64,000 bases of DNA from Sandaracinaceae bacterium (GTDB lineage: Bacteria > Myxococcota_A > Polyangia > Polyangiales > Houyiibacteriaceae). The notes below the pieces were generated by a model. It was not told the origin of the DNA, did no database searches, and saw only the letters and a list, made by a program, of their open reading frames with translations. The translations under genes were made by a program, and so were the position numbers. Positions 34,656-41,207 of this stretch are shown piece after piece. The DNA lies in assembly GCA_020633055.1 (NCBI GenBank), contig JACKEJ010000010.1, positions 450,524-514,523 of the forward strand. The letters are read 5' to 3'. Each line of letters starts with the position of its first letter. Position 1 is the first letter of the stretch.

Positions 34656-36484
34656 GGCGACTCTTCGCCCGGGCGGCGCAGCGGAATGGGGTCGGGCACG
34701 GTGATCCATCCGACCTCGGCCGCGAGCTCGGCGGGATCCAGTCGGGCGCGCGTCTGGTTCCAGACGAGGGGCGCGAGCTCGAGGTAGCGGTCCTCGGGCC
34801 AGCATGGGAGGACGCGGATCAGGTCGCGGATGTACTCGCGGGGGTTCAGGTGGTGGAGCTTGGCGGAGGCGATGAGCGTGAGGTGCGCCCCGGCGTTCTC
34901 GGCGTGCTTGGTGCTCCCGGCGAACAGGGCGGCGTCGCGGATGCGGACCACCTTGCGCAGCTCGCGTTCGCTCCAGTTGTTGTCGATGCGCAGGCGCCCG
35001 TCGGTCAGCACGGCGCGGAGCGGCCCCTCCTGACGGACGACGTATCCCAGCGCAGCGCGGGCAGGTCCGCGGCGCTTCTTCTCGCGCTCGTAATGCTGCT
35101 TCGCGAAGTCGACGAACTCGTCGATCAAGGGCGCGAGGTGCTGCAGGCGCCGCGCCTTGATGGTGGACGGTGGAGGCTTGCCGGCACGGCAGCGCCGCTC
35201 GACCTCGAAGATCTTGTGCAGATACACGAGCCCCTCGCGCCCTATCGCGAGCTTCGCGAACGCGGCCTCGAAGAACTTCCTTCGCGCGTGCGACCAACAC
35301 CCCACCTCGGTGGGCAGCTCGTCGTCGGGCGCGTCAGGGTCAGCGGGCCGAAAGAGCGCGTTGTACACGCTACACGCGTCGGCCTGGATGTGGCCGCCGT
35401 AGCCTTTGAACAGCGTGACGACGTCTTCGCTGCGCTGGCGCTCCGTGAAGTTGAACAGGATGTGGTCGCGGTCCGCGATGCGCACGAAGTAGTGGCCCTT
35501 GCGACAGGGCCGCCGTGGGCCGTCGTCGAGCTTGCCCGGTTGCACCGCGAAGCCCGTGGCGTCGGTGGCGATGCAGAACGCGCTCATCAACGCGTCCCGC
35601 TCCATGGCGGCGACGATGGTCTCGTTGAAGCGCGAGCCGAGTTGGTCGAGCCAGCGGCTCATCGTGCCCCGGTCGAGCGAGACGCTCTCGAAGAGCAGCT
35701 CCTGCTCCTGACGGTAGAGCGGGAGGCCTTTGCTGAACTTGTCGGTGATGACCTCCGCCAGCACCGACGGCGCCGCGAGGCAGCGCGGCAGCAGCTCGGG
35801 CGGCATGTCCGCCGTGAACAACTCGGTGCGCCCGTTCTCGTCAGGGAGCGTGGCGTAGGTCGTACGGAGGATCTCGACGTGGATGTACTCGGCGGGCTTG
35901 CGTCCGAGCTTGTGGCTGGCCTCTGGCTCCGGCAGGCGACGGGCTAGCCCGTCGTCAACGAGCTTCTCCATGTGTGGATCCGTCAGCGACACGGTCTCCT
36001 TGCGCAGCCCCATCTCCTCTACCCGACGACGCCCGGTGGACTTCGACCGGCGCTTCTTCTTCGCCTCCGGGTCGTTGCTGTCACCGCTCTCATCGCTCGG
36101 GTCATCGTCGCTCTCGGACGGGTTGCCCATGGCACCCGCGAGCGCGTCCAACTTCTGCGTCAGCGTCTCGAACTCGAGCTGCAGCTGCGTGGTGTCTGCA
36201 CGCTCTGCGGACGCGATGAAGATCTTGCGCTTGAGTAGCTTCAGCTCCAGCTGCAGCTGCATGTACGCCTCGCGCAGCGCCTCGTACTGCGCCGCCTGCT
36301 TGGCAATCTGCGCCGCTGCGGCATCGAGCTTGGCCTCGCGCGCAGCAAGTGCCGCGTCGCGTGCGGCAAGCTCAGCGTCGCGTGCGGCGAGTTCGGCGTT
36401 GCGCTCCGCGAGCGCGGCCACGAGCTTGTCCACGAGCTCGCCGCGCTCTCCGGTCAACGACTCGAGGTCTGCCTTCGTCGCCAT
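34637..36484 (-). CDS. tnpC: IS66 transposase TnpC
   Basis: The 615-residue catalytic transposase of the IS66 element. N-terminal coiled coil with heptad-like ELAARDA repeats (about 25-75), then a helical and Asp/Ser-rich linker, the IS66 zinc-finger-like/HTH region, and a DDE domain: first Asp in CIATDATGFAV, second in IQADACSVYNALF, Glu in IDNNWSERELRKVVRIR near the C-terminus. Uninterrupted and of normal length, so probably functional. It is separated by 82 nt from tnpB. Confidence 0.95.
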   Translation of the reverse strand: MATKADLESLTGERGELVDKLVAALAERNAELAARDAELAARDAALAAREAKLDAAAAQIAKQAAQYEALREAYMQLQLELKLLKRKIFIASAERADTTQLQLEFETLTQKLDALAGAMGNPSESDDDPSDESGDSNDPEAKKKRRSKSTGRRRVEEMGLRKETVSLTDPHMEKLVDDGLARRLPEPEASHKLGRKPAEYIHVEILRTTYATLPDENGRTELFTADMPPELLPRCLAAPSVLAEVITDKFSKGLPLYRQEQELLFESVSLDRGTMSRWLDQLGSRFNETIVAAMERDALMSAFCIATDATGFAVQPGKLDDGPRRPCRKGHYFVRIADRDHILFNFTERQRSEDVVTLFKGYGGHIQADACSVYNALFRPADPDAPDDELPTEVGCWSHARRKFFEAAFAKLAIGREGLVYLHKIFEVERRCRAGKPPPSTIKARRLQHLAPLIDEFVDFAKQHYEREKKRRGPARAALGYVVRQEGPLRAVLTDGRLRIDNNWSERELRKVVRIRDAALFAGSTKHAENAGAHLTLIASAKLHHLNPREYIRDLIRVLPCWPEDRYLELAPLVWNQTRARLDPAELAAEVGWITVPDPIPLRRPGEESPAEDRA

Positions 36485-36566
36485 CGCTGGGTCGACTCAT
36501 AGGATCTAGGATCCCGCTTGTCCATAGCCAGATCCGAGATTCTTCACGCACGCGCACGCTATCGGA

Positions 36567-36923
36567 TCAATGCACCGACGGAGTGGTGTTGCGCTTCGCA
36601 CGCGCGCGCGGAGGAGGCAGCTCTATGCCGTCTAGCAGCACGTCCAGCTGGTCCTCGCTCAGCTCCACCACGCGTCCTTCGTCGATGGGCTCGGGGAGCT
36701 GGAAGCGTCCACGGTCGAGGCGCTTGTAGAAGATGCAAAGGCCCGTGCCGTCCGCGAAAATCGCCTTGAGGGCGGTGCGCCGACGGTTGAAGAAGATGAA
36801 GAGTCCACCGGTGCGCGGCGAGCGGCCGACGCGTTCCTGCACCTCGCCTGCAAGGGTGTCGAAGCTCTTGTGCAGGCTCACCGGGTCGAGCGCGACGAAC
36901 ACCTCGATATCGGCCGGGATCAT
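36567..36923 (-). CDS. tnpB: IS66 accessory protein TnpB
   Basis: A 118-residue protein of the IS66 Orf2 family (unrelated to the RNA-guided nuclease called TnpB). Family core is clear: DPVSLHKSFDTLAG, RTGGLFIFFNRRRTALKAIF, and YKRLDRGRFQLPEP. Required together with TnpA and TnpC for IS66 transposition, molecular role unknown. Its ATG overlaps the tnpA stop by 4 bases (ATGA). Confidence 0.95.
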   Translation of the reverse strand: MIPADIEVFVALDPVSLHKSFDTLAGEVQERVGRSPRTGGLFIFFNRRRTALKAIFADGTGLCIFYKRLDRGRFQLPEPIDEGRVVELSEDQLDVLLDGIELPPPRARAKRNTTPSVH

Positions 36924-37300
36924 CGCACCACCTCCGGGCGCTCGAGCACCGCGAGCACGCGCGACAGCGTCTCCTCGTCAAACCCGCGCTCCACCTCCAC
37001 GCGCACCGCCCCAACCGACAGCCGCACCCCGGTGCCGCGCGTCACGGACGTGGCCGTCACCGTCGGCCGCGTCGGACGCACCAGAGCCATCCGAATCTCC
37101 GCGCCTGACTTCGCGATCTTTCGCGCCGCCTTCTTCTCGTCCTGCATCCGCGCCGACCACGACCAGAGCCGGGTCACATTCAGGCCGCGCGCCTCGCAGT
37201 ACGTCCGCGCCGTCTCCCCGCTCGCTCGCCACGCACGCACGTGATCGGGCCATTCACCCTGGAGTCTCTTCATCCCCCGAGCGTGGGGCTCGCTCCGCAT
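36920..37300 (-). CDS. tnpA: IS66 accessory protein TnpA (Orf1)
   Basis: A 126-residue basic protein with an N-terminal helix-turn-helix-like segment (WRASGETARTYCEARGLNVTRLWSW), typical of IS66 Orf1, which probably binds the element's DNA. ATG 37300 is the first start; an ATG at 37273 (MKRLQGEW) is equally plausible and gives 117 residues. Translation couples to tnpB by overlap. Confidence 0.85.
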   Translation of the reverse strand: MRSEPHARGMKRLQGEWPDHVRAWRASGETARTYCEARGLNVTRLWSWSARMQDEKKAARKIAKSGAEIRMALVRPTRPTVTATSVTRGTGVRLSVGAVRVEVERGFDEETLSRVLAVLERPEVVR

Positions 37301-37307
37301 CTCGTGA

Positions 37308-37331
37308 AGAGCGGGTCCATGCAGCGGTTAC
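37308..37331 (-). repeat. IS66 right terminal inverted repeat
   Basis: Read on the minus strand from 37331 it begins GTAACCGCTGCAT, as on the left. It lies upstream of tnpA, so it probably overlaps or borders the transposase promoter region. Confidence 0.9.
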
Positions 37332-37338
37332 GCGCATC
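37332..37338 (+). repeat. Target-site duplication, right copy (GCGCATC)
   Basis: Second copy of the heptamer found before the left end; continues directly into the severed 3' end of the host gene. Confidence 0.85.
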
Positions 37339-37404
37339 GAGCTCACGTTCAGCGCGGACGGGTGGCACGTCACGCGTGGCGGCCAGCTGGTGCGCGTGGG
37401 GTGA
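37332..37404 (+). pseudogene. 3' fragment of the IS66-interrupted exported-protein gene
   Basis: Bases 37339-37404 encode ELTFSADGWHVTRGGQLVRVG and a TGA stop, in the phase that continues codon 91 of the 5' part at 34279-34551. It is preceded by the duplicated GCGCATC. Without its own start it is not expressed as such. Confidence 0.88.
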
Positions 37405-37433
37405 CCCGCGCACCCCGGACGACCCCAGCCGGC

Positions 37434-38282
37434 CTACCCGTCCCGCTCGTCCTGTGTGCGCAGCAACCCTCCCACGCTCACGTCGAAGCGGCTGCGCACC
37501 AGGTCGAGGATGCTCTCCAGCTCCGACACGGGCAGCGCCAGCTGTGCGCCCAAGTGGCGCTTGGTCTCCGTGGCGACCTCCTCGCGTGCCGCAGCGAGCT
37601 GTCGCACGACGGTCGCGCGCGACACGCCGTACATGCTCGCCAGCTGAGGCAACGTCACACGCTCGACGAAGTGCAGGCGCAGCAGGTTGCGCTCACGCGC
37701 GCCGAGTCCGCGGATGGCGCGCTCGAAGCTGGCACGAAACGCCGGGCGGTACTGTGCCTTCAGGATGGCGCGCTCGGGATCCAGTGCGTCGATGTCGTCC
37801 GCGGCGCGCTCGTCGTCGACGGCGTCCGCCTCGCGGCGCGTCTTGCGCAGCATGCTGATGGCGGTGCGCGTGGCGCTGACCTTGATCAAGCCGCGCAGCG
37901 AACCACGCCCAGCGTACTCCACCAGCTTGGGTGTGGGCCCCAGCAGCAGCTTGGCGCGCAGCTCCTGGCCCACGTCGTCCACCATCGCAGGCGGCAGCCG
38001 CAGCGCGGTCAGCGCGGGCGCGACGAGCGAGAAGTAGTCCCGCTCGAGCACCTGGGCCGAAAACGCGCTGCCGTGCGCCACACCCACCGCGAGCGCCAGC
38101 TCGTGCGCGGCCTCGTCCGACAGCGAGTCGAGCGAAACAGGCAGGCGCGCGAGAGCATCGACGTAGGCCGGCAGCGGCAGCTCGGGATCCACCGACGCGC
38201 TGGCGACGAGCGCCTCCAACCGCTCCGCGGCGACGGTCGCGCGGTCGCCACGCTCGCGCTGGTATCGTTCGGTCCAATGCAC
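37434..38282 (-). CDS. Sigma-70-family RNA polymerase sigma factor (ECF-like)
   Basis: A 282-residue protein, longer than usual ECF sigma factors because of an N-terminal acidic extension (about 1-80). The sigma2-like core covers about 85-155 (LVAPALTALRLPPAMVDDVGQELRAKLLLG, ending RGSLRGLIKVSATRTAISMLRK). The sigma4 helix-turn-helix at about 190-235 (RERNLLRLHFVERVTLPQLASMYGVSRATVVRQLAAAREEV) is clear. It is divergent (59-bp gap) from a receptor kinase whose N-terminus is an anti-sigma-type zinc finger, a pairing repeated in myxobacterial genomes. Probably it transcribes a dedicated regulon controlled by that kinase; this is inference. Confidence 0.82.
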   Translation of the reverse strand: MHWTERYQRERGDRATVAAERLEALVASASVDPELPLPAYVDALARLPVSLDSLSDEAAHELALAVGVAHGSAFSAQVLERDYFSLVAPALTALRLPPAMVDDVGQELRAKLLLGPTPKLVEYAGRGSLRGLIKVSATRTAISMLRKTRREADAVDDERAADDIDALDPERAILKAQYRPAFRASFERAIRGLGARERNLLRLHFVERVTLPQLASMYGVSRATVVRQLAAAREEVATETKRHLGAQLALPVSELESILDLVRSRFDVSVGGLLRTQDERDG

Positions 38283-38341
38283 ACGCAGAGTGTACTCGCC
38301 CAGGCCGCAGACGGCACCGATGGTCGGCCCGCGGAGCGCTA

Positions 38342-41065
38342 ATGACCTGCCCCGACGAGCTCACGCTGTGGACGCTGGTCTCGGGCGGACTCGACGAGGA
38401 CGCGCTGGCCTCGCTGGACGCGCACCTGGACGCGTGCGCCGAGTGCCGCGAGCTGGTCGGCGTGCTCGCATCGGGGCAACGACCGGTCCCCGACCTCGAT
38501 GTGCCGGTCGGGACGCGCCCGATCGGCGCCGCTCTGGGGCGCTTCGTGCTCGAGTCCCTCCTGGGACGTGGCGCGATGGGCGAGGTCTATGCGGCGCGGG
38601 ACCCCGAGCTCGGGCGCACGGTCGCGCTCAAGGTGCTGCACTCGCTGAGCGACGCGCCAGACGGAAACGCACGTCTCTTGCGCGAGGCGCAGGCGATGGC
38701 GCGGCTCACCCATCCCAACGTGATCCAGGTCTACGAAGTGGGCAGCGACGGAGGGGACGCGTACGTCGTGATGGAGCGCGCCGCGACGAACCTACGCGCG
38801 TGGCAGGCGCAGCGCCCAACCGCGCGCGAGGTCCTGCGGGCCTACGACGAAGCGGCCGCGGGGCTCGAGGCAGCCCACGCCCACGGTGTCGTGCACCGAG
38901 ACTTCAAGCCGGAGAATGTCCTGCTGAGCGACGACGGGCTGGCCAAGGTGGCGGACTTCGGCCTCGCGGGAGAGCTCCGGGGAGCGTCACACGCGCTCGA
39001 CGAGCCAGTCACCACGCTCACCTGCACGGGCGCGCTGCTGGGCACCCCGGCGTACATGGCCCCCGAGCAGCTGCGTGGCGAGCCCGCGAGCCCTGCGACG
39101 GACCAGTTCGCCTGGTGCGTGTGCGTGTGGGAGGCGCTGACGGGGGCGCGTCCCTTCGAGGGTCGAACGCTGCGGGAGCTGCGCGAGTCCATCGAGCGCG
39201 GCGTCCCCCACGACCGGGCGCTGGCTCACCCGCTCGTGAGCGTGCTCGCGCGCGGCCTCCAGCCGCTCCCAGCGAACCGCTACCCCGACATGACGGCGCT
39301 GCGTGCGGCGCTACGCGCGGCGGACCCTGAGCGCGCGTCGCAACGGCGCCGAGTCGTGCTGGGATGGGCGGCGAGTGCCCTCGTACTGGCGGCGAGCGTG
39401 GCCCTCGTGGTGCTCCGTACGCTCCCGGCGCCAGCGCCAGCGCCCGACCCTTGCGAGGCGACAGCCGCGCAGCTCGACGCACACGCCGCGCGAGCTCGCG
39501 CCGCGCTGGGCGCAGCGCTCCCTGCGACGAGCCGAACGTTGCGCTCGCAGCTGGAGGCCCAGCTCGCAGCGTTCCACCGCGCCCAGCTCGCCGAGCTCGA
39601 CCGCGTGTGTGCGGCGCGCGGCGCGGGGCCGTCCCGCGCTGCATTCGCGGCCCAGCTCACGTGTCTCGAAGCGCAGGCCGACGCCGCAGCGCGGCTGCCA
39701 CCCAACGGAAGCCCACGCATCGCGGAGTCGCTCGCGGATGCGGTCGACGCGCTCCCCGACCCGCGCCGCTGCGATACCGGAGGTCACACCTCGACCCCCG
39801 CCTTGGAAGCCGTCGCCCGAGGGTTGGGCCAGGCGCGCGCCAGGCTCGCCGCGGGAGCTGCGCCACTGGCGTTGATAGCGGTCGAGGCGGCCGCGGCCGA
39901 CGCCGAGAGCGCGGACGACGAGGCGACGAGCGCGCGTGTCGAGGTCGTTCGCGCACAGGTGCTCCGCGCGCTCGACCGCTTCGAGGAAGCGGACGGCGCG
40001 GCGCGCCGGGCGCTGGTGGCCGCTGAACGTGCCGACGCTCCATGGGAGCGCGCCGACGCGTGGCTCGAGCTGCTGGCCATCGCCGGCAGCCGCGGCGACT
40101 ACGAGCGCGCCGCGCGCGAAGCCGAGCTGGCCGAGGCCGCGGTCGCGCGGCTCGAGAGCCCCGCGCTGCGTGAGACGTACCTGCATCGCCGCGGCCTCGC
40201 ACGCGCCCACCTCGGGCAGCTGGCGGAAGCCCGCGCGGACCTCGAGCAGGCGCTCGCGCTGCGGAGCGCGAGACTCGGCGAGGAGGCCGTCCAGCTGGCG
40301 TCCCTCCACGCGAGCCTGGGGCACGTCGAACGCATGGACGCACACCTCCCCGTCGCGCAGACCCACCACGAGCGGGCGTTGGCGCTGGATGCGCCCTTCG
40401 GCCCCGACCACCCGCGTCACGCCAACCACCTGCACAACATCGCTGGCGTGCTGCGGCTGATGGGCCAAGCCATCCAGGCCCGCGCGCTCTACGAAGAGGC
40501 GCTGAGCATCCGGCGCCGCGCCCTCGGCGACATGCACACGGACGTCGCGCTCAGCCACAACAGCCTCGGCCTGGTGGACGCGGACGCCGGCGACTGGGAC
40601 GCCGCGCGCGCCCACTGGGAGACCGCGCTGCGGCTCTTCACGACGGCGGGCCACGCGGACGCCGCCCTCGCGGAGCGCAACCTCGCGCTCGCCGCGCTGG
40701 CGCAAGGAGACCCCGCGCGCTCGCTCGCGCATGCCCTGGCCGCCCTACGCTCCGACGAGGCGCGAGCTGGGCCCGACGCGCAGGCGGTGGCCGCGGATCT
40801 GCTCGCCGTCGCGCGCGCGCTGCTCGCGCAGGGACGCCGCGCGGAGGCAACAGCCCGCGCAACGCGCGCGCTCGAGATCGCTCGAACCCATCGCGACGAT
40901 GCGCTGTCCACGGCGGCCCGCCAGCTCCTGACAGCGGCAACGCCCGCTGCGACCCAACCCCACCCGGCGCGAACGACACCCGCGCGCCGACCGCCCGCCA
41001 CGACACCCCTCGTCCCGCCCGTGCGTCGCGAGGGGGCCTACGGCGGAGGGGAGGTTTGGGAGTAA
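38342..41065 (+). CDS. Zinc-finger / Ser-Thr kinase / TM / TPR receptor
   Basis: A 907-residue membrane kinase. The ATG at 38342 begins MTCPDELTLWTLVSGGLDED, an anti-sigma-type zf-HC2 module (Cys3, His28, Cys32, Cys35) that in other proteins binds sigma factors. The Hanks-type kinase follows (about 65-330): P-loop GRGAMGEV (75-82), Lys97, HRDFKPENVLL catalytic loop (about 185), VADFGLAG. A TM helix lies at about 338-362, and the C-terminal half (about 500-890) is a TPR superhelix with repeats such as AHLGQLAEARADLEQALAL. In this topology kinase and zinc finger face the cytoplasm and the TPRs the periplasm. The frame is open upstream of 38342, but the sequence there is not protein-like. Confidence 0.9.
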   Translation: MTCPDELTLWTLVSGGLDEDALASLDAHLDACAECRELVGVLASGQRPVPDLDVPVGTRPIGAALGRFVLESLLGRGAMGEVYAARDPELGRTVALKVLHSLSDAPDGNARLLREAQAMARLTHPNVIQVYEVGSDGGDAYVVMERAATNLRAWQAQRPTAREVLRAYDEAAAGLEAAHAHGVVHRDFKPENVLLSDDGLAKVADFGLAGELRGASHALDEPVTTLTCTGALLGTPAYMAPEQLRGEPASPATDQFAWCVCVWEALTGARPFEGRTLRELRESIERGVPHDRALAHPLVSVLARGLQPLPANRYPDMTALRAALRAADPERASQRRRVVLGWAASALVLAASVALVVLRTLPAPAPAPDPCEATAAQLDAHAARARAALGAALPATSRTLRSQLEAQLAAFHRAQLAELDRVCAARGAGPSRAAFAAQLTCLEAQADAAARLPPNGSPRIAESLADAVDALPDPRRCDTGGHTSTPALEAVARGLGQARARLAAGAAPLALIAVEAAAADAESADDEATSARVEVVRAQVLRALDRFEEADGAARRALVAAERADAPWERADAWLELLAIAGSRGDYERAAREAELAEAAVARLESPALRETYLHRRGLARAHLGQLAEARADLEQALALRSARLGEEAVQLASLHASLGHVERMDAHLPVAQTHHERALALDAPFGPDHPRHANHLHNIAGVLRLMGQAIQARALYEEALSIRRRALGDMHTDVALSHNSLGLVDADAGDWDAARAHWETALRLFTTAGHADAALAERNLALAALAQGDPARSLAHALAALRSDEARAGPDAQAVAADLLAVARALLAQGRRAEATARATRALEIARTHRDDALSTAARQLLTAATPAATQPHPARTTPARRPPATTPLVPPVRREGAYGGGEVWE

Positions 41066-41146
41066 CGGCCGTCGAGCTTCGATGCCGCAGCGTGCCATCG
41101 CGCCCGGGCGACATCGGTCGAACGCTCCGGCGGTGCGAAAGGACCC

Positions 41147-41184
41147 CTGACGCCTGCTGACGCCCTCCTGACAGGTGCTGTCAG
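41147..41184 (+). promoter_or_regulatory. Helically phased repeats and palindrome in front of uvrA
   Basis: CTGACGCC at 41147 and 41157, CTGACAGG at 41168, and the inverted CTGTCAG at 41178-41184 are spaced 10, 11 and 10 bases, so all face one side of the helix. The last two form a perfect 7-3-7 palindrome CTGACAG-GTG-CTGTCAG (41168-41184) ending 23 bp before the uvrA ATG. This is a good candidate operator, possibly for a LexA-type or other damage-response repressor; it does not match the LexA boxes known to me closely. Confidence 0.5.
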
Positions 41185-41207
41185 AGACGGCATGCTAAGC
41201 GCCCCCC

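Larger units (their letters stand above)
34552..37331 (-). mobile_element. IS66-family insertion sequence, apparently complete
   Basis: A 2780-bp element with the classic tnpA-tnpB-tnpC set on the minus strand. Its ends are inverted repeats: GTAACCGCTGCAT-AA-ACCCGCTCT from 34552 on the left and the reverse complement of 37331-37308 (GTAACCGCTGCAT-GG-ACCCGCTCT) on the right, 22 of 24 positions identical, with GTAA termini as usual for IS66. The 7-bp sequence GCGCATC flanks it directly on both sides (34545-34551 and 37332-37338); the family makes 8-bp duplications, and the eighth base may be shared with the terminal G. All three genes are open, and the target gene is reconstituted on removal, so the insertion looks recent. 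Confidence 0.93.

Noticed and set aside
34610..35947. Plus-strand frame opposite IS66 tnpC
   Set aside because: Antisense of the transposase; tnpC has all family motifs.
36567..36923. TnpB as an RNA-guided nuclease (omega-RNA system)
   Set aside because: This TnpB belongs to the IS66 Orf2 family (118 residues, no RuvC domain); only the name is shared with IS200/IS605 TnpB.
41168..41184. Canonical LexA box upstream of uvrA
   Set aside because: The palindrome CTGACAG-GTG-CTGTCAG does not fit the LexA boxes I know (Escherichia, Bacillus, Myxococcus forms), so it is reported only as an unassigned operator candidate.
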